From the IMG/VR virus record IMGVR_UViG_3300036985_000496, positions 1 to 20,447 of that record: a DNA stretch of 20,447 nucleotides. One strand, given 5' to 3'. Positions within the stretch are counted from its first letter, which is position 1, and each line of letters opens with the position of its first letter. This document shows positions 15,501 to 20,447 of the stretch, piece after piece. The translations under genes and the position numbers were made by a program. The notes beneath the pieces were generated by a model. The model saw nothing but the letters and a program-made list of their open reading frames with translations, made no database searches and was not told the DNA's origin. This DNA is from a virus.

Positions 15501-17088
15501 AACGCACAAAGTCTTGCACGGACGGTAAGTATTTATCAATAGGAGCCTCATTTGCTTTACCTTTTATTTGTTTAATATAGTCTGCCCCAGTGTCCATATT
15601 TTTTCTAGTTTCAATCGTAACATGCGGCTCACCGCGACGGTCACGCAATGAATAGACTTTGTTTACCCCATGCGCTACATCATCACAATACTCACCAACA
15701 CAAGTTCCCATCGTGTCACCTTCAAACTTCAAGGCATCGCCGAGAGCAGTGTAATCTTCTCCTGGTGTGAAGTCGTTAGAAACGCCGGGCATACGTATTT
15801 CCATCCAAGATAACCCTCTATCGGGATAGTCTTTATGCATAAATGTTGCGCGGTTGCGCCCTTCTTTTAGTTTTTCAGCTGCGTCCCACGCGTTAATCTT
15901 TGCGACATATTCAACCGCGTGAGGAATTGTCACGCGAGCGAGTTTATCAGGAGCAATACGTAGTTCGTCAGGTAACTCCGTATCTGAAATTGCTCTATTT
16001 AAACCTTCAGTTAATTTATCTAAACCAGTGTTTTTTAAAACATCAATTCTAGCCTGATAAACAGCTGTATCTGGATCAATTTTAGTTAACCACGGATTAT
16101 TAAACAGTGCGCGTTCTCGCCTTGAATCATCGTGAGCAACGCGCGATGATTCAGGTCTAATCTTACGCTCTAATGTTAACTCGTCATCCACCGCACCCTT
16201 CAAGGGTAAGAAAGAGCTAGCGGGTTTGGTAATAATGTTATAATCAGAAACATCTTCCCAACGTTTACCTAACTCAGATTTAGCGAACCCTTCTTCAGGA
16301 TAACCGGACTCTTTCCTATTCATACGAGTGTTTCGGGTGTGCCAACTCATTGATGCGGGTTTTACGTCGTAATGAAGAGGGTTGTAGTTTTCAAACCCTG
16401 CTATTTTTGCTTGAATGTCGTTTATTTCACGTTGTTTATTAGCAATGTTATTTGTTTTAATGTTGGGAGGCAGCTCAACATTTTGTTCATAACGCGCTAT
16501 CATTTCTTGTAGTTTCGGAATTTTTGTTTGTTGCTCATTGATAAGCGCATCACGTTTGGCTGGCCAGTTTTCTGCGACAGCTCGGATAGGATCTTCAGGC
16601 GTCGCCATTTCATTTTTAACGTAGTGTGCTAATTTTTGGCGGAGCCACTCACGAGGAAAGTTTTCATGTAGGTCATCTTCAAGTCCTTTAAAATGAATAA
16701 GGCTGCTCGGATCGTTAAATACCCAATTACCCCCTTTCGGTTTTATAACCATCCCCACGTTACCGGCAACTGCGTTACGTGCGGTGCTTTCAGCAGGACC
16801 AGCAAACGTTATCGCCGTATCAGCAAGTGATTGAGCACGCCCCCGTTTAAACTGCGGTAAACGACTTGTCTCTGGTATTTGCATTGGGGCATTACCGTAT
16901 GACCAGTTCTCAATCTCCTCTGGTGAGTTACCGAGGAACATGTCACCAACGCCTGTACCGCCTGCTAACGGAACCCAATTAGGTATTGAGTATTGATTAC
17001 CGGCGTTACGGGTGGAGCTAAGCAGTTCAGCAAGTTTAGCTAAATTAGCCTGTTGGTCCAGTGCTCTCATCTGTTGGTTATACGGCAT
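12574..17088 (-). CDS. Giant protein with two PcfJ-like modules (polyvalent-type), between terminase and portal
   Basis: 1504 residues, ATG 17088, overlapping the terminase stop by 11 bases. Two related modules are seen: residues 111-535 and 743-1245. Each begins xxKPKGGNW, continues ENFPR(E/D)W, KLxxYVKN and TPEDPxxAxAExWPAK, and reaches a cysteine motif (CVGEYC at 463-468, CVGDYC at 1123-1128) with SLRxR, EPHVTIET and, in the first copy, QIKGKAN. That motif matches PcfJ-like domains of phage and plasmid 'polyvalent' proteins; their activity is not known to me. Short units, (Y/F)x(G/K)GGS followed by LYxxAMxHxDD/N, occur at 624-653, 1311-1342 and 1478-1500, suggesting linkers. Residues 1357-1476 look like amphipathic beta strands. 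Possible roles are a virion-carried ejected protein or an early host-takeover factor. The position inside the packaging operon is odd and suggests insertion. Confidence 0.75.
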   Translation of the reverse strand: MPYNQQMRALDQQANLAKLAELLSSTRNAGNQYSIPNWVPLAGGTGVGDMFLGNSPEEIENWSYGNAPMQIPETSRLPQFKRGRAQSLADTAITFAGPAESTARNAVAGNVGMVIKPKGGNWVFNDPSSLIHFKGLEDDLHENFPREWLRQKLAHYVKNEMATPEDPIRAVAENWPAKRDALINEQQTKIPKLQEMIARYEQNVELPPNIKTNNIANKQREINDIQAKIAGFENYNPLHYDVKPASMSWHTRNTRMNRKESGYPEEGFAKSELGKRWEDVSDYNIITKPASSFLPLKGAVDDELTLERKIRPESSRVAHDDSRRERALFNNPWLTKIDPDTAVYQARIDVLKNTGLDKLTEGLNRAISDTELPDELRIAPDKLARVTIPHAVEYVAKINAWDAAEKLKEGRNRATFMHKDYPDRGLSWMEIRMPGVSNDFTPGEDYTALGDALKFEGDTMGTCVGEYCDDVAHGVNKVYSLRDRRGEPHVTIETRKNMDTGADYIKQIKGKANEAPIDKYLPSVQDFVRSKDWERVKDFGNTALLDLDEHRRYMSPDLYNAAVSKYGKFVSDDELDALRRELSTTGRNITSEGYANGGLVGTPPTMYDPMKVDDIVASIDAPHNYAGGGSISEFEDPAHERLYRRAMAHFDDVSAKQNFGDEDSIIASTLLHPQEASKRAKDYLMRSIDTAGGRPREILDESSAFPIGVAPSIDEQSQAAFDLAGLAQTGGLPFAPTSAGGTLGMAVKPKGGNWLQKDMDFEKGLSNLILSENFPRDWINKKLTAYVKNDLGTPEDPVLAIAEKWPAKKKTLLADKKKKLTGLSKLLNKYEIEDVPTGVDNPEAWREARIRTANRDISDIEKEIMFLKDYNPIHYTPTTTPKWEMRGINRSRKQGGFPEEGLAKSGLGKNWENASDKSVGDTLNLPYLFKEKEKGDPRTDIIKPDNEWVYNLDPSSKVYNFSPSYYSNSLGFDKLISGLDKAVLDKTLPAELQIDPNKMYKMNVPQVVEHVAKLNNYNKIKEYEESVRNPAVFEHKQYPDKKLSWFEIKNPKKTIEYDDLNADDQNDVYKAARRTARSEGLDPESDDFRFRMTELMSELANRKYNEDLVSKALKYEGDRMNQCVGDYCPDVSSGNSRIFSLRNRSNEPHVTIETKPWIPHAYYESLLSNTPAEKQKELLPMLRAEAAEYNASNPHLSYDNSLFEVLKNKVGGVQENLTQVFGKTNLPVLEKYLPLVHDFMRSHPGLDVNNVAKGLKDVGVYDLKNAPDRLNEKLTEMNIDPSSFNLDEARKRFGDWASPEELKSLISGQGYAGGGSVVGDLPFNDPDQLRLYHQAMKHYDDVIENTGGSKKIGKSEARVNYTTTTKGDREHDKDLHTLIADYGLDLGNGANLNAAMIKPIEAEGVYLGNLSGSVPVGEGRASIGLQGLHTKYNDGLSGYTAGYTGKVGGGDLNASYFEPADHKSEGRQIQVEYNMPFSKGGSVTSQQENLYHTAMKHYDNLMAA
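13354..14862 (-). repeat. Second PcfJ-like module (diverged, AT-rich copy)
   Basis: Encodes residues 743-1245 of the giant protein. It aligns by motif order with the module at 15484-16758 (KPKGGNW, NFPRDW, TPEDP, NPIHY, FPEEG, CVGDYC, EPHVTIET, YLP.V.DFMRS) but has a longer segment before the Cys motif and a ~70-residue insertion after it. The middle of this copy is visibly more AT-rich than the first. Confidence 0.8.
15484..16758 (-). repeat. First PcfJ-like module
   Basis: Encodes residues 111-535 of the giant protein. Shared motifs with the second module, in the same order: KPKGGNW, NFPREW, TPEDP, WPAKRD, NPLHY, YPEEGFAKSELGK, LDKLTEGL, CVGEYC, SLRDR, PHVTIET, YLPSVQDFVRS. The two copies are alike as protein but not as DNA, so the duplication is old or the copies came in separately. 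Confidence 0.8.
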
Positions 17089-18637
17089 ATGGGTTTACCC
17101 TCTCACGTGGTTTAACACGAGGTTCATCAACGTCACGAGCACGGGGTAACTCAAACCAGTTGTCATTCTTGAGGTAGATGATTGCCTGTGTGAAAGTGTC
17201 TACGTAATCGTCATGCTCTGCGACGGGAAACTTCGCTAATTGTTTAATGAATGCTGTTGCCCAACTCACAGCATGAGTAGGGTTTTTCTTTGACTCAGGA
17301 ATCCAAACTAATCCAAGCTCTAACGTCGGAGAGGCTTGATGTGCGCGTGAAATCTTATCAGCGTGACCTGGATTATAACCGACCGCCGGAACTTTCGCAA
17401 GGCGTAAATCTTGCAGCAGTGATTGACCACTGGCTTTCGCTTCAACTAAAATACGGTCTGGACGTCTTGCACGTGAGTATGGCGAGTCTTTCGTCATCCC
17501 CCCGTACTCAACAGTCCAATCTTTCACTGCTCTCGCTCTTAAAGCTGGATAGCTCAAATGTTCATCCCATGCGTCAATCAACATGACGTTGCGCTCACCT
17601 TCGTGCGTAAAGACTGCCCACACCGTGCATGCGGTAGGGTCTCCTGTGGTTTTTTCCGTGAACGCACAGTCGTAAGATTGTAAAATGTATTCGAACGGAG
17701 GCAGACCTTGATCAGCTGGCCAAAGATTGAAGTATTTCGTCTTGAGGATACCGCCTTGAGCAGGAGCGGGTTCTTGCTGAAGCTGTCCGGCTGTTCCGTA
17801 CTCACCTAGAAGTTGCTTGAGGTTAATGATCTCCTTCTCACCAAACCGATCAGGGCAGATTAGCTCTCCTTTTTTCTTGCGCGGGTCGTACTCACCTAAT
17901 ACAGTTTTACGACGTTTACCGTCGTACTCAGCAGGGATACAAATATGTTCCCAACCTTTAATGTCTTCAATGATATGACCGCTGATGTCGCGTTCGTGTA
18001 ACCGCTGCATGACCGTGACCATAGCATCTTTTTTAGGGTTGTTCAGACGTGTTGACCAGACCATGTCAAACCATTCAAGATCAGATTCTCTCATCGCTTC
18101 AGATTGAGCCGCTTGAGCGCCGTGAGGATCGTCAAGTATCAGACGTGAACCGCCTTCACCGGTCGCAGTACCTCCGACTGAGGTCGCAATCCGGTATCCG
18201 GTTTTGTCGTTTTCAAATCGTTGTTTTGCATTCTGATCACCCGCAAAGGCAAACATATGCCCCCAACGTTTTTGGTACCACGGTGATTGAAGCAGCCGGC
18301 GTGTCTTTAAGTTGTCACGAGTTGACAGACCGCCGGAGTAAGACGCACAAAGAAACTTCTGCGCAGGGTCGGTGATCCACTCCCAAGCTGGCCACATGAC
18401 GCTGACGATAGTCGACTTTGAATGACGAGGAGGTATGTTAATGAGCAGGCGTTGGATGTCACCGGAGCTGACTGCTTCAAGATGCTCACAGATCTCTTCA
18501 ATGTGCCAAGAAGCAATGAAAGGGATTCCTGGTTCAACAACATGCCAACTCTGTTTCACGAACTCGTAAAGACAAGCTGAGGCAGATCTACGCGACTGCT
18601 CTTCCTCTACTTGCTGACGCATCTCAACGACGTTCAT
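17078..18637 (-). CDS. terL: Terminase large subunit (ATPase and nuclease)
   Basis: 519 residues; ATG 18637 overlaps the small-subunit stop by one base (TAATG). Motifs seen: Walker A-type PPRHSKST at 69-76, Walker B LILDD at 166-170, and a coupling segment TVMQRLHERD at 208-217. In the C-terminal RNase H-like nuclease, acidic residues lie in SYDCAFTE (D323), ILVEAKASG (E399) and EHDDYVDTFTQA (D476, D477, D480). The length fits headful-type terminases (P22 gp2 is 499). The protein would dock on the portal, pump DNA into the head with ATP and cut it. The next gene (17088) overlaps its last bases. The call is firm; which cutting mode is used is inferred. Confidence 0.96.
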   Translation of the reverse strand: MNVVEMRQQVEEEQSRRSASACLYEFVKQSWHVVEPGIPFIASWHIEEICEHLEAVSSGDIQRLLINIPPRHSKSTIVSVMWPAWEWITDPAQKFLCASYSGGLSTRDNLKTRRLLQSPWYQKRWGHMFAFAGDQNAKQRFENDKTGYRIATSVGGTATGEGGSRLILDDPHGAQAAQSEAMRESDLEWFDMVWSTRLNNPKKDAMVTVMQRLHERDISGHIIEDIKGWEHICIPAEYDGKRRKTVLGEYDPRKKKGELICPDRFGEKEIINLKQLLGEYGTAGQLQQEPAPAQGGILKTKYFNLWPADQGLPPFEYILQSYDCAFTEKTTGDPTACTVWAVFTHEGERNVMLIDAWDEHLSYPALRARAVKDWTVEYGGMTKDSPYSRARRPDRILVEAKASGQSLLQDLRLAKVPAVGYNPGHADKISRAHQASPTLELGLVWIPESKKNPTHAVSWATAFIKQLAKFPVAEHDDYVDTFTQAIIYLKNDNWFELPRARDVDEPRVKPRERVNPYAV

Positions 18638-19245
18638 TATCCTGCAGCTTTTGCGAGCAGCGTGTGCATATTTGCTAATTCATTATCACTGAGGTTTTTC
18701 AAATCTACTGCCGCCATAGTTATAGGACCACCGCCGGATCCAGTTAATTCTTGCGTTACTTTGTCACCATAGATTTTCGGCAGCATCTTTGACAACATCC
18801 ATTTACGCGTATCAATTTGAAGTCGCGTGTGAGCGACAACATCACTGTTAAGAGACATCAGAACTTGCTTCAGACGCGGCTCACCGTTATCGTTATAAAC
18901 GGGTTTACCATATGCATCAAGCTCATGCGTCATGATCCACTCGTGCGTCTTATCTGAAAGATCAACGATCTCATCAGCCAGCATGTGAAATCCAATTGAA
19001 CGAGAACGAGCGTATCTTTCGCCAATACTTTGGTCTTGCTCAACCCAAGTAAGAAAAGTCGCTATCGCCGGCAAGCCGGCACTCACCCTAACCGCTTGGT
19101 TCAAACTCACGCCTTTCTCAAGCTCTGCGCAAATAACGGCAACACACGCGGCACGATCATATTTAGCAGGAGCACCGACTTTCTTTTTTACGACACTTAA
19201 TTCCACAGTTGCTGACATTTCTTCCCCAGCTTTCAACTTACTCAT
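18637..19245 (-). CDS. terS: Terminase small subunit
   Basis: 202 residues from ATG 19245, with AGGAGGT five bases upstream (a longer reading from TTG 19260 would start inside this ribosome site). Residues about 25-75 (GAPAKYDRAACVAVICAELEKGVSLNQAVRVSAGLP, then FLTWVEQD) form a helix-turn-helix DNA-binding region. YARSRSIGFHMLADEI and the conserved LQIDTRKWMLSKMLPKIYGDKV (about 147-168) are the usual signature of the phage terminase small subunit family. It would bind the packaging site as a ring and load the large subunit. It is coded directly after a repeat-rich gene-free stretch that is a likely binding site. Confidence is high from motif and neighbour. Confidence 0.92.
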   Translation of the reverse strand: MSKLKAGEEMSATVELSVVKKKVGAPAKYDRAACVAVICAELEKGVSLNQAVRVSAGLPAIATFLTWVEQDQSIGERYARSRSIGFHMLADEIVDLSDKTHEWIMTHELDAYGKPVYNDNGEPRLKQVLMSLNSDVVAHTRLQIDTRKWMLSKMLPKIYGDKVTQELTGSGGGPITMAAVDLKNLSDNELANMHTLLAKAAG

Positions 19246-19424
19246 ACTATACCTCCTCAAAAATCAAAAACAAAACCCCCAGCGCTTTCCTCTACCGCAC
19301 CACCACTGCCTGGCAGAAAGGTAATCGTCCAGATTTGATCGTTCGTCTCTTCGAGAGAACACCCCGAACGAACGATTACTTTTTACTCAAAAAACAACCA
19401 CTTACGTAAAACTACAACAAAACA

Positions 19425-19450
19425 CCGAACCATTACTCCGAACCATTACC
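19425..19450. repeat. Two tandem 13-base repeats CCGAACCATTACY
   Basis: Copies at 19425-19437 and 19438-19450 differ only in the last base. They share CCGAAC with the neighbouring family and have the same 13-base spacing, suggesting one protein recognises both or that they arose from a common unit. Confidence 0.85.
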
Positions 19451-19497
19451 TCAAACCTATACTCCGTTAGCGTTCGCTATCATTCTGTTCGTTCTTC

Positions 19498-19521
19498 GGA
19501 GGAGGGCTAATTGCCCCCTCC
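19498..19521. other. GC-rich hairpin in the pre-terminase region
   Basis: Arms GGAGG-A-GGGC (19498-19507) and GCCCCCTCC (19513-19521) pair over 9 bases with one bulged A, around a 5-base TAATT loop. No T run follows on either strand, so a simple terminator is unlikely, although one for the upstream small genes cannot be excluded. Confidence 0.7.
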
Positions 19522-19530
19522 TACGAATCA

Positions 19531-19571
19531 AACGAACGATCGGAGATTATGCGGGAAAGTGATCGTTCGTT
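19531..19571. repeat. 11-base inverted repeat with GATC
   Basis: AACGAACGATC (19531-19541) and its exact complement GATCGTTCGTT (19561-19571) are separated by 19 bases. This could be an operator, a cruciform or paired protein sites. Confidence 0.85.
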
Positions 19572-19650
19572 CGGGTAATCGTTCGAACGATCAAACCGAA
19601 CGATCAAAACATAAAAAATAAGACAACATAACCACAGCCCTGCCCAGCCC

Positions 19651-19815
19651 CTAATTTTTCTTAAGCATTCTCACGTAGTCAGCAAAGCAATATGCGGTAG
19701 CTATTTCTTCAAGTTTCAACGCCGCTTCTTCAAGAACGTCATTTCTAAACGAGATTAATTCATCCTCGCTCACTCTTTTTAATTCAATGTATTCCACGCC
19801 GCCTCCCCCGCCCAT
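19651..19815 (-). CDS. Small acidic-helical phage protein, unknown function
   Basis: 54 residues from ATG 19815, which overlaps the upstream stop (TGATG). The N-terminus MGGGGGVEYIEL is odd: the glycine codons contain a GGGGAGG ribosome-like sequence, so GTG 19797 may be the true start (48 residues, MEYIELKRVSEDEL). The remainder is a charged helix (EEAALKLEEIATAYCFADYV). Last gene before the repeat region. Function unknown. Confidence 0.6.
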   Translation of the reverse strand: MGGGGGVEYIELKRVSEDELISFRNDVLEEAALKLEEIATAYCFADYVRMLKKN

Positions 19816-20084
19816 CAGGACTGTTCTTGTTTACGTTCTAAATAAATTTCACGTTTTCTAGCCAACAACCGGTCTTTATTCTCAATATAAAAGTTTCGAC
19901 GTTGCGCTAACACTTTGTCGCGATTAATTTCGCGCCATTCTTTCTGTTGTGATAGTATTTCTCTTTTGCGTTCTTCTTTATACGCAATTTTGTTGTACTC
20001 TCTAGCCGCTCTCAATTGAGCTGTAGTGGGTTTGGCTCTACAGACGGTCATCCCCATCCGCAAGCACATCTCTAAAATACTCAT
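19815..20084 (-). CDS. Basic helical protein with KEWREINRDK-type repeats
   Basis: 89 residues from ATG 20084; AGGAG lies seven bases upstream and the ATG overlaps the preceding stop (TGATG). A GTG three bases further up is less likely. The second half carries short repeats (KEWREINRDKVLAQRRNFY, then IENKDRLLARKREIYLERK) of about 18 residues. Such YxxNKDKxxxxKRxxY repeats are common before HNH nuclease domains and in small phage proteins, but no HNH domain follows here. It is very basic and probably binds nucleic acid; that is inference. Confidence 0.65.
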   Translation of the reverse strand: MSILEMCLRMGMTVCRAKPTTAQLRAAREYNKIAYKEERKREILSQQKEWREINRDKVLAQRRNFYIENKDRLLARKREIYLERKQEQS

Positions 20085-20236
20085 CACATTACTCCTCTGC
20101 TCTCTGCTTCTTTATACAGTTCTTCTAACCGTAACCGGATAGACGGGTTGTTACCTACCGCCGCTTCATGTGTAAGCTCATATATCTGACGGATTAAATC
20201 TGTGTTATCTATATTTGTTTCTATTTCGTGTTCCAT
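20084..20236 (-). CDS. 50-residue protein of unknown function
   Basis: ATG 20236 to TGA 20084, overlapping the next gene's start by one base. Sequence begins MEHEIETNIDNTDLIRQIYE and ends in a charged helix (IRLRLEELYKEAESRG). The ribosome site is weak (AGAG). It is believable because of its overlap with the next gene and clean frame; no domain is recognised. Confidence 0.55.
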   Translation of the reverse strand: MEHEIETNIDNTDLIRQIYELTHEAAVGNNPSIRLRLEELYKEAESRGVM

Positions 20237-20277
20237 TTTATTCTCTGGTTGTTTATCATTTGTAAATGTTAGGGTTT

Positions 20278-20447
20278 TTATTCATGCCAAAAACAAGTTC
20301 CATCTTTGTCCACCCAATTAGCCCAGTCGGGCATAAATTGTTGCGACCTTGCGAAGGGGTGAGAGCTACGGCGTACAACCGCAGGCTCAATCGGATTTTG
20401 TTCAAACCATTCTGCAAGGAGGGTTTCATGCTCAGGTAATGTCAAAT
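20278..20447 (-). CDS. C-terminal part of a gene cut by the window edge
   Basis: An open frame runs from the window edge to TAA at 20280-20278, giving 55 residues (LTLPEHETLLAEWFEQNPIE near the start of what is visible, ending KDGTCFWHE). Composition is protein-like, with Trp and charged residues. The gene start lies outside the window and no family is recognised. Confidence 0.5.
   Translation of the reverse strand, partial: LTLPEHETLLAEWFEQNPIEPAVVRRSSHPFARSQQFMPDWANWVDKDGTCFWHE

Larger units (their letters stand above)
19334..19608. repeat. CGAACGATCAAA repeat family with GATC sites
   Basis: The 12-mer CGAACGATCAAA occurs exactly at 19584-19595 and 19597-19608 (13-base spacing) and inverted at 19334-19345. 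The 9-base core occurs also at 19533-19541, inverted at 19561-19569, and as the CGAACGATT form at 19369-19377 and, inverted, at 19577-19585. GATC lies at 19337, 19538, 19561, 19589 and 19602. Bases 19578-19591 form a perfect 14-base palindrome. Confidence 0.9.
19246..19650. other. Gene-free repeat-rich region before the terminase (candidate pac site or origin)
   Basis: No credible gene is seen in 405 bases, the only long gap in the window. It holds at least seven copies of CGAACGATY in both orientations, five of which include GATC; two 13-base tandem pairs; a 14-base palindrome; and hairpins. The ribosome site and leader of terS lie at its left end. I find no convincing sigma-70 promoter. Packaging sites often lie in or next to terS, so a pac function is plausible; a replication origin or a multi-site operator are alternatives. 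Confidence 0.6.

Noticed and set aside
19246-19260. TTG start for terS at 19260
   Set aside because: The extra codons consist of the AGGAGGT ribosome site itself; ATG 19245 is the natural start.
19321-19608. CRISPR or tRNA in the gene-free region
   Set aside because: Repeats are 9-13 bases in both orientations without regular spacers; I could not fold any stretch into a tRNA cloverleaf.
19815-20084. HNH homing endonuclease
   Set aside because: Only the basic repeats that often precede such domains are present; no HNH or NUMOD motif follows within the gene.
1-20447. Integrase, repressor, attachment sites or insertion sequences
   Set aside because: Looked for and not seen; no recombinase or transposase motifs and no terminal inverted repeats around any gene.

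Overview
This window is part of a tailed double-stranded DNA bacteriophage genome. It could equally be a prophage fragment, but I see no integrase, repressor, attachment site or host gene. Every credible gene lies on the minus strand, so transcription runs from about 20447 down to 1. Genes are packed with 1 to 32 base overlaps or gaps of a few bases, and most have AGGAG-like ribosome binding sites, which fits a bacterial host. The DNA is moderately AT-rich. The host cannot be named from the sequence. The head and connector genes suggest a podovirus-like layout (P22-type order: terminase, portal, scaffold, coat, gp4-like connector), but the coat protein looks Mu-like, and no tape measure, tail tube or sheath gene is present, so the morphotype is inferred.

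Layout in transcription order. (1) 20447-19651: four short overlapping genes of unknown function, the first cut by the window edge. (2) 19650-19246: a 405-base gene-free stretch crowded with CGAACGATC/GATCGTTCG repeats carrying GATC sites, 13-base tandem repeats and hairpins. It lies directly before the small terminase and is a candidate packaging (pac) or origin site. (3) 19245-17078: small and large terminase. (4) 17088-12574: a 1504-residue protein with two diverged copies of a module of 425 to 500 residues, each with a PcfJ-like CVGxYC motif, inserted between terminase and portal. (5) 12540-10024: portal. (6) 10014-9292: two tiny genes and a GroES-like co-chaperonin. (7) 9279-8350: probable scaffold. 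(8) 8282-7116: a conserved-type unknown gene and a probable capsid-associated protein, behind a candidate promoter. (9) 7100-6186: Mu gpT-like major capsid protein, followed by a clear hairpin terminator. (10) 6069-4410: beta-rich virion proteins, a small membrane/coiled-coil protein and a lysine-rich GGS-motif protein. (11) 4398-3119: gp4-like head-tail connector with an inserted beta domain, and a small Cys protein. (12) 3115-1: two repeat-rich fibre or appendage genes separated by a Dps-like four-helix protein. The last gene runs off the window inside 49-residue, beta-propeller-like repeats.

Together these genes make and fill the head: terminase and its likely DNA site load DNA through the portal, scaffold and co-chaperonin help fold and assemble the coat, decoration-type proteins finish the shell, and the connector and fibres complete the particle. 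The most unusual items are the duplicated PcfJ-like giant protein, the GATC-bearing repeat array before the terminase, the Dps-like protein among the fibre genes, and the near-identical 147-base tandem repeats.
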